Of a stretch of DNA of 64,000 bases, positions 22,619 to 33,226 are shown piece by piece. Under the pieces are notes generated by a model. It did no database searches, was not told the DNA's origin, and was given only the letters and a program-made list of their open reading frames with translations. The position numbers and the translations under genes are program-made. The DNA comes from Morchella semilibera (lineage: Eukaryota; Ascomycota; Pezizomycetes; Pezizales; Morchellaceae): positions 3,278,588 to 3,342,587 of the forward strand of contig CM018603.1 of NCBI GenBank assembly GCA_009192285.1. The letters run 5' to 3'. Position 1 is the first letter of the stretch. Every line of letters starts with the position of its first letter.

Positions 22619-24713
22619 ATGCCTCGTAACCCGTTCTCGTCTTCGTCCGCGACGTCCGCGACGGCTCCTATCCCTATCGACGCTCCGCGCAAACGCTCAC
22701 CTTCTTCCTCTCGTAACACTGCTGCTAAGGTGGCCCAGTTCTTCTCTTCATCACCGAAAGCTGCGTACTCCCTTCCGGCCCATATTTCGGCCTCTGCCTC
22801 TCTCCTAGCTGCCCAGGAGCAGAACAACGCCCGCAGCCTCTCTCCCTCGGTGTCCTTGCCAACTATCTCCCTTTCAACTGCTACCGCGGATAAACTGTCG
22901 GATACACCTACGATGCTGTTTTCACCCCCTTCTCCGGAAGCTGCGAGGAAGTTGGCGAGAGAGCATGCACAGTTTGGTCCCTTAGGCCACGCAAGCCACA
23001 AGTGTATCTCACAACACCCCAAAGGGGCACCAGTCGAGGACCCTGTCGAGGATGAGCCGCCGTACTACTTTCTGCTTACGACGTACATCTCGTATCTCGT
23101 ATTGATTGTATTCGGACACGTTCGGGATTTCTTTGGCAAGAGGTTCAAGGATCAAAATTACAAGCATCTGAAGGCTCAAAATGTAGGTGGTCACTGTTGT
23201 TGTTGTTGTTGTTGGCAGTGCAACGGTTGATGACGAAGCTGACGCACCTCTTTTGCTTTTTTACCAGGGCTATGCAGCTTTGAACAGTGACTTTGACAAC
23301 TTTTACGTCCGCCGATTGAAGATGCGGATTAGTGATTGCTTCGCACGTCCTATTACGGGTGTTCCGGGCCGTTTCATTACCCTCTTGGACCGCGTGTCGG
23401 ATGATTTTAACCTTACATTCAGGCTTACTGGCACACAAACAGAGGCCCTGAATATGAGCTCGTACAACTACCTCGGGTTTGCCCAATCAGTAGGTCCCTG
23501 TGCAGATGCTGTGGAGGATTGCGTTAGACGTTATGGAATGTCCTCTGCAAGCTCTCGTATCGATGCGGGTACCTCGGATCTCCATACTGATGTTGAAAAA
23601 CTGATTGCCGATTTCGTTGGGAAACCCTCTGCAATGATTTTCTCCATGGGTTATGTTACAAACTCAACTGCCTTCTCTGCCTTGGTTGGAAAGGGATGTT
23701 TGATCATTTCCGACGAGTTGAACCACGCCTCCATTCGTTTTGGGGCTCGTCTTTCTGGTGCCGTGATTGGAATGTTTAAGCACAACGATATGAATGATTT
23801 GGAGCGTCTTTTGAGGGAACAAATTTCTCAGGGCCAACCAAGGACACACCGCCCTTGGAAAAAGATCCTCGTTGTTGTTGAAGGTCTTTACTCGATGGAG
23901 GGAACCATGTGCAATCTTCCAGGACTGTTGGAGCTCAAACGCATCTACAAGTTCAACCTATTCATCGATGAGGCTCACTCTATTGGTGCATTGGGGCCAA
24001 GGGGCCGCGGCATCTGTGATTACTTTGACATTGATCCATCCGAAGTTGATATTCTCATGGGAACCCTGACCAAGTCTTTCGGTGCCAATGGTGGATATAT
24101 TGCTGCAGACAAACACGTCATTGATAAACTTCGGACTTCCAATGCGGGTAGTGTTTATGGCGAGTCACCGGCACCCCCGGTACTGATGCAAATCTCATCG
24201 TCTCTGCGTATCATCTCTGGAGATCTTGTTCCTGGCCAGGGCGAAGAGCGTCTGCAGCGTCTGGCCTTTAACTCTCGATACCTTCGTCTGGGTTTGAAAC
24301 GGCTTGGATTTATTGTTTACGGTCAAGACGATTCCCCTATTATTCCTGTCATGTTGTACAACCCTGCCAAGATTCCAGCCTTTTCACATGAGATGTTGCG
24401 ACGAAAGATTGCTGTCGTCGTTGTCGGATACCCTGCCACCCCTCTTGTTAGCTCAAGAGCTCGGTTCTGTGTCTCTGCTGCCCACACCAAAGACGATCTA
24501 GATAGGCTTTTGACTGCCTGCGATGAAATTGGCGATGTTTTGCAACTCAAGTTTTCGAGCGGCATTGCTGGTGGTGCTGTTCCACTACCGCCTGGTGTCA
24601 CTCGCGAAGACGAGAAGGAGATGAGGAAAAGGGGAATTGTATCACCACCCAGATGGCCCCTTGAGGAGGTTCTTAAGCGAGGTGTGAAGGATGTTCAGTC
24701 TCCGTTAAGATAA
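22619..24713 (+). CDS. lcb2: Serine palmitoyltransferase subunit 2 (Lcb2)
   Basis: Lcb2 is the PLP-binding catalytic subunit that, with Lcb1 in the ER membrane, condenses serine with palmitoyl-CoA to begin sphingolipid synthesis. Exon 1 (22619-23182) encodes a Ser-rich N-terminus and a membrane segment at about residues 149-168 (YYFLLTTYISYLVLIVFGHV). An 85-bp intron (23183-23267) containing a TTG microsatellite joins in phase 0 to exon 2 (23268-24713). Exon 2 holds the alpha-oxoamine synthase core: NMSSYNYLGFA, SSRIDAGTSDLH, DELNHASIRFGARLSGA, IDEAHSIGALGPRGRG and the PLP-lysine motif TLTKSFGANGGYIA (Lys about 457). The total is 669 residues; the N-terminal extension makes it longer than yeast Lcb2. 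The gene looks intact. Confidence 0.97.
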
Positions 24714-25502
24714 TGTGTTTACATGAAAAGGGGGGGATTCGGAGTACTATTCGTCTCGGACTAATTATTGCATGTTTGGGAGGTGTGGGTGTTTTTATCT
24801 TTTTTTTTCATTCTTTTTTGTACATTTTCCAGCCGAATGTTTGTGTGTGTTCTTTTGCGCATTCAGCAAGGCCGATTAATGTATATTCACCCGTCGTCTC
24901 GAGACTTGTCCTCCCTTCATGGGAGTCCGTTTTTCGGGGAAGGGAATAATTACCTGGGTAGGCGGTTCGCTGGCTGACTGGGTGGGAGAGGTGGGGGGGG
25001 GGGGGGTTTACTGGGAGTTTGTACACTTTGGGGAATTCGCGACATTTATATACTCTAAACCCTTCTTCTTGTTTCCTTTTTTTTATTTTTTGCTTCTGGG
25101 TTTTGTTTTTACATTAGATTCCTCATTGATGATATTTTGTTTCCCCCCCCCCCCCTTATTTATCGCTATTTTCTTTTTTTATAAAGGGTATCATGATATC
25201 AGATATTACAGTAACGTGTATGCTAGTTTATGGTTATTTGTATGGAAATGTCATATGGCAGGCAGGGGAATGGAAAAAATGGAAGAAAAAATGTATTGGT
25301 GGGAGTGGGAGGGGGAGTATAAGAAAGTACTGTATAATGTCTAGATCAGAGAGAAGGAGAAAGAGAAAGAGAAAGAGAATATGAGTCTATTTTTTGGTTA
25401 CCTGGGGAGTTCTATGTGTGTGGGCATGCGTGGGGGGGAAGGGGAAGGGGAAGGGGAAGGGGTGGTCGTGCCATGCGGTGCGTTGTCGTTGTCACTGCGC
25501 AG

Positions 25503-25519
25503 TCATGGGCGGTCACTCG
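25503..25519 (-). repeat. 17-bp dispersed element, copy 6
   Basis: Minus strand reads CGAGTGACCGCCCATGA. It lies between the 3' ends of lcb2 and the Nup62-like gene. Confidence 0.75.
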
Positions 25520-25811
25520 GTGCCTGTCTGGCACGTACCAACGACCCCCGGCGTGGAAGGGGGCACAGCAGCCTAATGGGGTCTTTTATATTCGGGCATT
25601 GTAGATATGTGACTGTTTTATATTATATCTACGGGTACTAAACTAATATAAGGCACGTACTCGAGTCAAGTCAGGAGTCTCGTGCTGTGCTGTCTACAAT
25701 ACATAGCCAAACAACATCTGGCAGCTGAGGTCCGGGCTTAGTTAACTACGATCCCCGCTCCCCCTGGCTAGTTAGATTACGGCCTTATATACTACCTGTC
25801 TGATGTCTGTC

Positions 25812-25812
<1 letters not shown>

Positions 25813-25848
<36 letters not shown>
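25813..25848. repeat. (GA)n microsatellite
   Basis: An uninterrupted AG dinucleotide run of about 36 bp in the lcb2 downstream region. Confidence 0.95.
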
Positions 25849-25852
<4 letters not shown>

Positions 25853-25943
25853 CCCGTGCATGTATGTATGGTATATAACCAACTAAATAAATAAATAAAT
25901 AAATAATTAAATTAAAAAAAAAAGAAAACTACCTACACAACCC

Positions 25944-27830
25944 TCACCACCCAGGCGCAGGGTAGAACATACGCCGCATGTCCTCGTCGCCGTCGCCGTC
26001 CACGTCAGGGACACTCCTCTGTGCGTCTGTGATTTTCGCACCCTGTCCGTGTCCGTGTCAGTATCAATATCAGTATCAGTACAATGAGAGAGAGACTCAC
26101 CAGCGCGGCCGTATGCCCGTCAATCCACTCCAGCGCCGACAGATGGTTATTCAATATCTGCACGACACCACCCATCTACGCCCGCACCATCAGCCCAGCC
26201 TAAAACAGCCACTCGGAGGGGAAGGGGAACCAACCTGCCCGCCCGCCCCAACTCCATTCAGCGCCGCCACCATCTCAGCGCCGCCGCCAACAAGCGCGTC
26301 GACGCCCTCGGCCACGGCCACGGCCATGCCCACGATCCCCCCGCGCTCCGCGTCCACCGCCGCCCACCCAACAAGCTGCGTGTCCAGCAGGGCGCCGTAC
26401 CACGCGAGCACCTCGCCAAGGTGTGTCTGGTCCGCGGCGAGGGCGTCGAGTGCGCGGTCCAGCGCGCGGGAGCTGTGGTCGGCGGCCGTGGCGCGCTGCG
26501 ACAGCGCGGCGATGCGTGAGTCGTGCGTGTGGAGGGTGTGGTCGAGGCGGCGGACGGCCGCGCCGTGATGCGCGAAGAGCGTAGTGTGCGTTTCGAGCGA
26601 GTGTGTCCAGGTGGTGGTTAGTGCGTCGAGGGAGATGCTGGGCGCGGTCAGGTGCGGGCGTAGGGGGATTGGGGGTAGGGTGGTGGTGGTGGGAGGGGCT
26701 GCGAGTGGTGCTGCGGGTGCGGGGGGCGGTTGTGGTGCGACAGGGCGGGCGGCGGGTATCGGCTGTGGACTGCTGGGTGCTTGCTGCAGCTGCAGACCTA
26801 GAAACCCCACCAGCGGGCTCGGGTCCCTCTGCGGACTATCAACCCTCTGCGGGCTCAGCACCGGCGGACTGTGCCCCAGTGGACTCAGCACCGGCGGACT
26901 GTGCCCCAGCTGCGGACTCAGCACCGGCGGGATTGGCCGCGGACTGTACCACTCTGGCGGACCGGGCAACGGCGGACTCAGCACCGGCGGGATAGGCCGC
27001 GGACTGTACCACTCTGGCGGACCGGGCAACGGCGGGCTATACGCTTGCTGCTGCTGCTGCTGCTGCTCTGGCTCAAGGACCGCCCCGAACGTAAACCCCG
27101 CCACCTCAGCGGGCGCCAGCCTCGCAAAGATCCCTAGCGCGGGAGGTGGCGCGGGCACCGGCACGGGTGCAAGCACCGGCCCTTTCCCGTCAGCGCTCAT
27201 CACGGAGAGCCCGAGCGGCCAGCCAGCGGGCGTCGTGGAGGTCTGTGCTTGCCCTGCTGTGGGTGGTGGTGGGGTGGCCTTGACGCGGCGCATGATTGCG
27301 CTCAGGTCCGCTGTTGATATGTCGACTACCGGGGGGGTACGTTTCTCGAACGGTTTGCGGATGGGGCGGGCAGCCTTGGGGGCTCGGGCGCGGGCGTGGG
27401 TGCGGGCTTGGGCTTGGGCTTCAGCTTCAGCTTGAGGCCCCTTGGCTTCGGCGCGGCGGGGGGGCGTCGCGCGCAGCGAAGAGGACATCAAAAGCGCTCT
27501 GGGAGCCACCCGCGGTGGTGTCTGTACTCTTGCGGGCGGCGGGGGCGGGGAGTACGTCATCATCATCGGGGCTAGCGATGGCGGGGAGCATGTCATCATC
27601 ATCGGGGCTAATGACGGCGCCCCTCGTCTTTGGCGTTGCTGGGACGGTTAGAAACAAAGACTGACTGGCTGGGACATTGCTCATCGCATACCTTTCTTGC
27701 GCGCGGCCGTGAGGCGCTTTGCGTGCGTTCCGGAACTGGCGGGGGGTGGCTTTGGGCGGCTGCTGCTGCTGCTGCTGCTGCCAAAGACGAGGCTTGCCGG
27801 GGCTGCGGCGGTGAATGTGAATTCGGCCAT
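25944..27830 (-). CDS. Degenerate Nsp1/Nup62-like protein, Pro-rich, with an apparent 1-base frameshift
   Basis: Four exons: 27830-27692, 27638-26235, 26175-26101 and 26042-25944. The introns are 53 bp (TCTAAC branch), 59 bp and 58 bp. The C-terminal part resembles the coiled-coil domain of Nsp1/Nup62, the central-channel nucleoporin that binds importins and the Nup54/Nup58 partners: LTTTWTHSLETHTTLFAHHG, then heptad-like helices, then VVQILNNHLSALEWID, the family's terminal helix, recovered only after splicing exon 3. The N-terminus MAEFTFTAAAPASLVFGSSS recalls a Nup62 start. Instead of many FG repeats, the middle is Pro-rich with VNTR-like duplications (period 60 bp at about 26915-27036), with only scattered FG (GFTFGAV). 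The frame breaks at a seven-G run (27458-27464 on plus); removing one base restores a reading frame of about 571 residues. It could be the genuine but diverged Nsp1, a paralogue, or a decaying copy. Confidence 0.6.
26915..27036 (-). repeat. 60-bp tandem duplication inside the Nup62-like gene
   Basis: Two nearly identical 60-bp units encode PPLPGPPEWYSPRPIPPVLS twice in a row. Shorter related units (period about 30 bp) precede them at 26860-26915, so this is an in-frame coding VNTR. Confidence 0.85.
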
Positions 27831-28078
27831 GGTGTTGTGGGGAGAGGGAGGTGTTGAGGGGGTTGAGGGGGTTGGGGGGTTGGGGAGAGGTTAACTTGGG
27901 TTCTTTTCTTTGTTCGTGGGTGTGGCAGGGTCTGTGTTGTGTCTGAGAGCGTGACCGTCTTAGCTATAATCATCACCGGTATACACATACACTGCCATAC
28001 TGCCTTTATCTCCCCGTCTGTGGTGGTGTGGTTTTCCGTGACTGACTGACCGACTGACTGACGGTTTGATATTGGCAG

Positions 28079-28095
28079 CGAGTGATATCCCGTGA
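28079..28095 (+). repeat. 17-bp dispersed element, copy 7
   Basis: Reads CGAGTGATATCCCGTGA, followed by TGCAC. It lies upstream of the Nup62-like gene. Confidence 0.75.
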
Positions 28096-28437
28096 TGCAC
28101 ATACGGGTAAAGGATATACACACACCGGTGTGTACGTGTGAGTGCAGCTGTAATGATATATATGATATCAAGACTCCCGGCCAAACATGATCCGCCGTGT
28201 CTTTTCACAAGTATGTACAAGTATCTGGCCGCAGTAGGTTCTGTGCCGCCCACTGCTCGGGGTTGTATCCGGGCCTGTACAATATAGAGGTGTGTAAGCT
28301 CGCTGTGTGTGTGTGCTTGATTCAAGGAACTTGCCTTTGCCCTGTTGGTTGTTTGTGAATGGGGGTGTCTACTCGTCCCGTCGGGCTGTGTTTCGGTGCG
28401 TTCCTCGGTTCTGTGGTGCGGTATATCCACAAACGAT

Positions 28438-28454
28438 CGAGTGACGCCCCATGA
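28438..28454 (+). repeat. 17-bp dispersed element, copy 8
   Basis: Reads CGAGTGACGCCCCATGA, 160 bp before the end of prp2. Confidence 0.75.
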
Positions 28455-28599
28455 TCCCACACACACTTCTACCTGCGCACAAACATCCGCTATCATTACC
28501 GCCCAGGTACTGTCTTATCCAGTACATTACATACATACGCCCTAGCTAGCTAGTATACAAGACCCATAACCCACCCACCCGTCCACCCACTACCACTCA

Positions 28600-31500
28600 C
28601 TACGCCTTCTCGGCCGCCGCGCCCTGTCCCTTCGGCATCTTCTTGTTCGTGCCCAGCGTCTCGAGGTCCTTCTTCTTATGGTAGTGCGGCGCCACCTCGA
28701 CGAGCCACTCGGGCTGCAGGGGCATCACATTGCGCATAAACTCCTTACCTGTTCACCGTTAGTCTCGTGCTCACTCTCCTCAGAAGAGGGGGGGGGGGAC
28801 ATACTCGTCAGCACCAGCTCGTAATAGATGAGCCACTTTGGGTTGACCTCAAACAGGCAGCTGCTGGGGTGAACGTGGACCGTCTGCCCGTTCTTGACGG
28901 TGCGGTATGTGTCGCCGCCCCTCTGGAGCCGCGCCGCGTTCGGGAAGAAGCCCGCCGTGACGGCCTTCTGGATGGGTACCACGTTGCTCTGCCCGCACGA
29001 CGACGCCTCGACCTCGACGCGCTCGCACAGGCGTGCCAGCTGGTCGCGCACGTCGCGCGCCCGCCCCAGCGCTCGGAACTGCAGAAAGTTCTCGCGCGCC
29101 CACACGTACGAGAAGTTTGTGTCGACCCACTGGTTCCAGATGTTGAGCAGCGTCACGTGGTCGCCGCCGTCGCGCACTGTGAACCGCGCGCGTGCCTGGT
29201 CCGCGTGGAACTTCTTGTCCTTGGGCCGGTAGAAGAGCGCCGAGGACTCGCCGAGCATGGCGATGATGGATAGGATCTCCTCCACGCAGCCGTAGGTCGA
29301 GGCCGCGAGGATGGACTTTGCGAGCATGGGGTCCGTGGGGAACTCGGCCATCTGGCGCCCAATCTTGGTCAGCTCGCCCTTGTCGTTGAGCGCGCCCAGG
29401 GCGTACAGGTTCTCGAGCGCGCGGATCAGCGTCTCCGCCGGCGGAGGGTCCATAAAGTCAAACTCGATCAGGTCGTTGATGCCCAGCGACTTGAGCAGCA
29501 GCACAACGCTGTTGAGGTTTGTGCGCTGGATCTCGGGCGTCGTGTTCTCGTCCAGCTCGTTCTGGTAGGCCCACTTTGTGTACAGCCGGAAGCACTTTCC
29601 GGGCCCGACGCGCCCCGCACGGCCCATCCGCTGCTTGGCGGCCGCGCGGGAGCACGGCGTCACAACGAGCGACTCCATGCCCGTGCGGGGGTTGTAGACG
29701 TTCTCCTTGACGAAGCCCGGGTCGATGACGTAGACGATGCCGTCGATGGTGAGGGATGTCTCGGCGATGTTGGTCGCGAGCACCACCTTGCGCGCGCCCG
29801 CGGGCGTGGGCTCAAAGATCTTTGCCTGCAGCTCCGAGGGCAGGTTGGCGTAGATGGGGCAGATGATCATCTCGCGTATCTTGTTTCCGAGCTTGCGGCA
29901 CGTCTCCTGCAGGTTCTGCTCGGCGGCGTCGATCTCGTCCTGGCCCGTGAGGAAGACGAGGATGTCACCTTGCGGCGGCGTGGTGGTGTGGATCTGGAAG
30001 ATTGTGGTGATGGCGGCGTTGAGGTAGTTGGCTTCGGGCTGCTGCGTGTAGTGCACGTCGACGGGGTACCGCCGCCCGGGGATGTTGAAGATGGGCGCCT
30101 CGTCAAAGTACTGCGAGAACTTCTGCGCGTCCATGGTGGCCGAGGAGATGAGGAGCTTGAGCTCGGGGCGGAAGCGCGCAATGTCCTTGACCAGGCCAAA
30201 GAGGATGTCGGTGGAGAGCGTGCGTTCGTGGGCCTCGTCGATCATGAGCGCAGAGTATCCGCCCAGGTCGGGCTCGGTGAGGAACTCTCGCAGCAGCATT
30301 CCGTCCGTCATGTACTTGAGGACTGTCTTGTCCGACGTTGCGTCCTCGAATCGGATGGAGTACCCGACCTCGTTGCCGACCTTGACGCCCATCTCTTCGG
30401 CGACACGGGCGGCGACGGACATTGCGGCGACACGGCGGGGCTGCGTGCACCCGACCTTGAGCCCGCCCTTGGTGTAGCCGGCTTCGTGGAGGTATTGGGG
30501 GAGCTGTGTGGTCTTTCCGGAGCCGGTCTCGCCGACGATGATGAGGACTTGGTATTGCTCGACGGCGTCGAGAAAGCGCTGGCGCCATTCGTAGATGGGT
30601 AATGATTTCCGTGTCTCCTCGATGGTTTTCGCCTTGTTCTCGGCGGCCTTGAGCTGCTGCTCCATCTGCTGCTGCTCCTTGCTCGAGAAGATGGAGTTCT
30701 TGTCGAAATCCGTGTTCTCGAGCACAAACTTTAGCTGCTGCGAGTCGTCAAAGACATACTCGTAGTCGCCCTCGTCCACCCTCTCCGCACGGCGAACCTG
30801 TGCACGCGCCTTCTCCGCCTGGTGCTGCTCCCACTCCTCCTGCTCCGTGACAAACTTCTCCTGCCCGTCGTCGCCGCGCTCCACGTACCGCTCGTACAGC
30901 GCCTTCTCCTTCTTCTTCATGTCGATCTTGCCCTTCTCCGTGATGTAGTCCTCGGGCAGCATGTACCCGTCCAGATGGTCGTCGACCCGCAGCCGCTCCT
31001 CCGCCAGCCGCAGGATCTCCTTGTTTTTTGCAAACTCCTCCTTCTCGCGCCGCGTCAGGTCCGGGTTGGTGCGCAGCTCATGCTGCTCCTCGGCCACCTC
31101 CTTCCGGAGCAGCGCCAGCCGCTCGAGCTCTCGCTTCTTGAGGTACTCCTGGCGGGAGCGCTCTCGGAGGTCCGGCAGAGCAGCGCTCCGGGCCGTTGCG
31201 TCGTCGGCGAGGGCTCGGCGCTGCGCGAGGAGCTTGCCGTCTTTTGTCGAGGAGCGGTCCTCGACGAGCTTCTTGGTCTTTTGGTCATCCTTGTCCTTGA
31301 GGCGTTTTGCAAACTCGTCACGCTCCTTGAGGTCCTTGAGGCGGTTGAGCTCTGCCAGTTCCTCCTCGTCGAGGGCCTCCGCATCGTCGGTGGCGTCGTC
31401 GACACGAGCACGCTTACTGGGGGGGTTAGCGTCGTCGTCGTGTGAGGGGTGGTCGTCTTCGGGGTAGTCCTGGTCCGAGAGCTCCTCGTCGCCCCAGCGG

Positions 31501-32122
31501 TCGTCGGTAGAGTCTTTGCGGCGGATACGCTTGGTGCGACGGTCCTTGTCCCTGTCGTCTCGGCGGTCTTTGTCTTTATCTCGCTCCCGATCCCGATCCC
31601 GTTCCCGTTCCCGGTCTCGACCCGATGGCTCTTTGTCCCCCCTACTCGACGACTCCCGCTCCCGCCGCTCCTCCTTCCGTGCATCTCGGCGCTTCTCCTT
31701 GCTGCTCTTTTCTCGCGTTGTTGCTGCTGCTGTTGTCGATGATGACGGCGGGGGGGGCATCATTGCCGCGTCCTCGTCGTCATCCACCATGGCCAGCAGT
31801 GCATACTTCTTCTTCTTCTCCGCCGGTGGCCGTTTCGATGTGCTGCTGGAGGATTTGCGGCCGACGCGCTCGTAGAGGTCTGTGGTAAAACGGCGGGTTT
31901 CGGTGGGACTGCCGTCGAGGAAGGGGGTTAGGGCGTCATTGAGCGCATTTGAGGACTTTGCAGAGGCTGCAGAGGCAAGGACGAATTCGACGATTGTGGG
32001 ATCTGCAGCGCCGGAGAGCTGGGGTGTGTGTGTGTCAGTAAGTGGAGGAAGGGAGAGGAGGGGGGGAGAGAGAGACGGACCTTGATAATATTGTCGGATA
32101 CCCAGTTGCGGAGATCTGACAT
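28600..32122 (-). CDS. prp2: Spliceosomal DEAH-box ATPase Prp2 (DHX16 family)
   Basis: Prp2 (Cdc28 in fission yeast) remodels the activated spliceosome before the first splicing step. Exon 1 (32122-32081) encodes [15 protein letters not shown] 62-bp intron joins in phase 0 to exon 2 (32018-28805). A 56-bp intron (28804-28749, GTATGT donor) joins in phase 1 to exon 3 (28748-28600), restoring [14 protein letters not shown]. The protein is 1134 residues. The N-terminal third is charged and RD/RE-rich. The helicase core shows Walker A GETGSGKT (about 510-517), [17 protein letters not shown] (608-611), SATM (about 640), FLTGQDEID and motif [10 protein letters not shown] (810-817). The usual Ala in motif VI is Met here. 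The downstream [20 protein letters not shown] (WH/ratchet) region and C-terminal domain match Prp2/DHX16 better than Prp22, Prp16 or Prp43. The coding sequence is GC-rich. Confidence 0.95.
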
Positions 32123-33226
32123 TATGGGGAGGGGGAGGGGGAGGGGGGGTTGGTGATTATTATGGGTGGAGTCGTGATTGTGGGTGGAGTCGTGATTGTG
32201 GGTGGAGTGGTTTGTGTTGTGGTTGCGGTGAGAAAAGAGCTTCTTTCTACATGAGGCTCAGAAAGATTCAAGCTTGCTGGGGGGGATGAAGAATTGCTTT
32301 TTTGGGGGAAGCTTGGCAGAGGTGGGATATCAAATGGGGAATATCAAATGGGGAATATCAAATGGGGAATATCAAATGGGGAATATCAAATGGGGAATAT
32401 CAAATGGGGAATATCAAGTGGGGAATATCAAATGGGGAATGTCGAGTGTCTGGGGAAGTGTGTGAGGAGGGAGTGAGAGATCACCCATCAAAGTAGAGAT
32501 GTATCATGCAGAGAGTAGAGAGTTATGCTTACACGCAATTGTAGAGATCCATTACTGGGTGCATGTTTATATGTCCTCCATCATGCAGTCTTCTCCTCTC
32601 CTATAACAACCCAATTCAAAGTGAAGTGGATCCATTGATCTGATCCATGAGATTCATGAACCGAGTAGCTACATGATTGATGTCTGTGTAGTCGACCAGC
32701 CAGTCGATCACCACGCGGCGATGGTGATGCTCGATTCCCGATTCCCGCTGCAGATACACACAAGTTGAGAGTTCAATGAAGTTATTCACGAGAACTCGAC
32801 ATCACATGGTGTTGAGGTTTGGGTGTCGGCCCCGGGGGAATGCAGGTAAGCTTAGCTTTTTTTAAACTCCTTGTTATCTCCGTAGTGTGATAATACAAAT
32901 ATCTACACCACCATCATCATCGAGAATAATTAACTATAAGCACACATTGCCCCTTCCCTTACCCTCCTCCCCCCACACCCTCTTCTCTACATACCATCCA
33001 CCACCACCACCACCACCACCACCATCACCATTTCAATTCATTCATCCGTTCATCCACACCCACACCTCCCAAATACATACATTACAATCACAGCCCACCA
33101 TCACCATCATCCCTCTTCTTCTCCCTCTTCCACCCCTCATCAATCACTAGCTCTCACCTACATCCACCCCTCATCCCTCACCCTCACCCCCCACCCCCCA
33201 CCCTCCCTCCCCCTTGTGGAGCCCGC
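32123..33226. promoter_or_regulatory. Divergent region between prp2 and cul4
   Basis: Promoters of both divergent genes should lie here. It contains the 14-bp tandem repeat at 32327-32438, a TGGGTGGAGTCGTGATTG doublet near 32165-32205 on the prp2 side, and CA/CCA-rich pyrimidine tracts (33000-33220) before the cul4 start. No 17-bp element is found in this gap. Confidence 0.5.
32327..32438. repeat. 14-bp tandem repeat, 8 copies
   Basis: The unit ATATCAAATGGGGA repeats eight times head to tail, with a single A-to-G variant in copy 7, followed by a decayed ninth unit. It lies about 200 bp upstream of the prp2 start codon. Confidence 0.97.

Larger units (their letters stand above)
24714..25943. 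other. Convergent intergenic region, lcb2 to Nup62-like gene
   Basis: No gene is visible. It contains several simple repeats: poly-G/poly-C runs, GGGGAA repeats at about 25437-25462, (GA)n at 25813-25848 and (AAAT)n at about 25884-25906. A 17-bp dispersed element lies at 25503-25519. Confidence 0.6.
27831..28599. other. Intergenic, Nup62-like promoter and prp2 3' flank
   Basis: No gene is visible. It carries a GACT-type repeat (28040-28063) and two copies of the 17-bp dispersed element (28079-28095 and 28438-28454) in the same orientation. Confidence 0.6.

Noticed and set aside
26584-27435. Plus-strand Gly/Ser/Cys-rich 283-codon frame
   Set aside because: Antisense to the Nup62-like gene; its repeats are the reverse of the Pro-rich VNTR.
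30822-31445. Plus-strand Leu/Val-rich 207-codon frame
   Set aside because: Antisense to the charged N-terminal region of prp2.
32327-32438. Regular repeats resembling a CRISPR array
   Set aside because: The units are contiguous 14-mers without spacers and the genome is eukaryotic.
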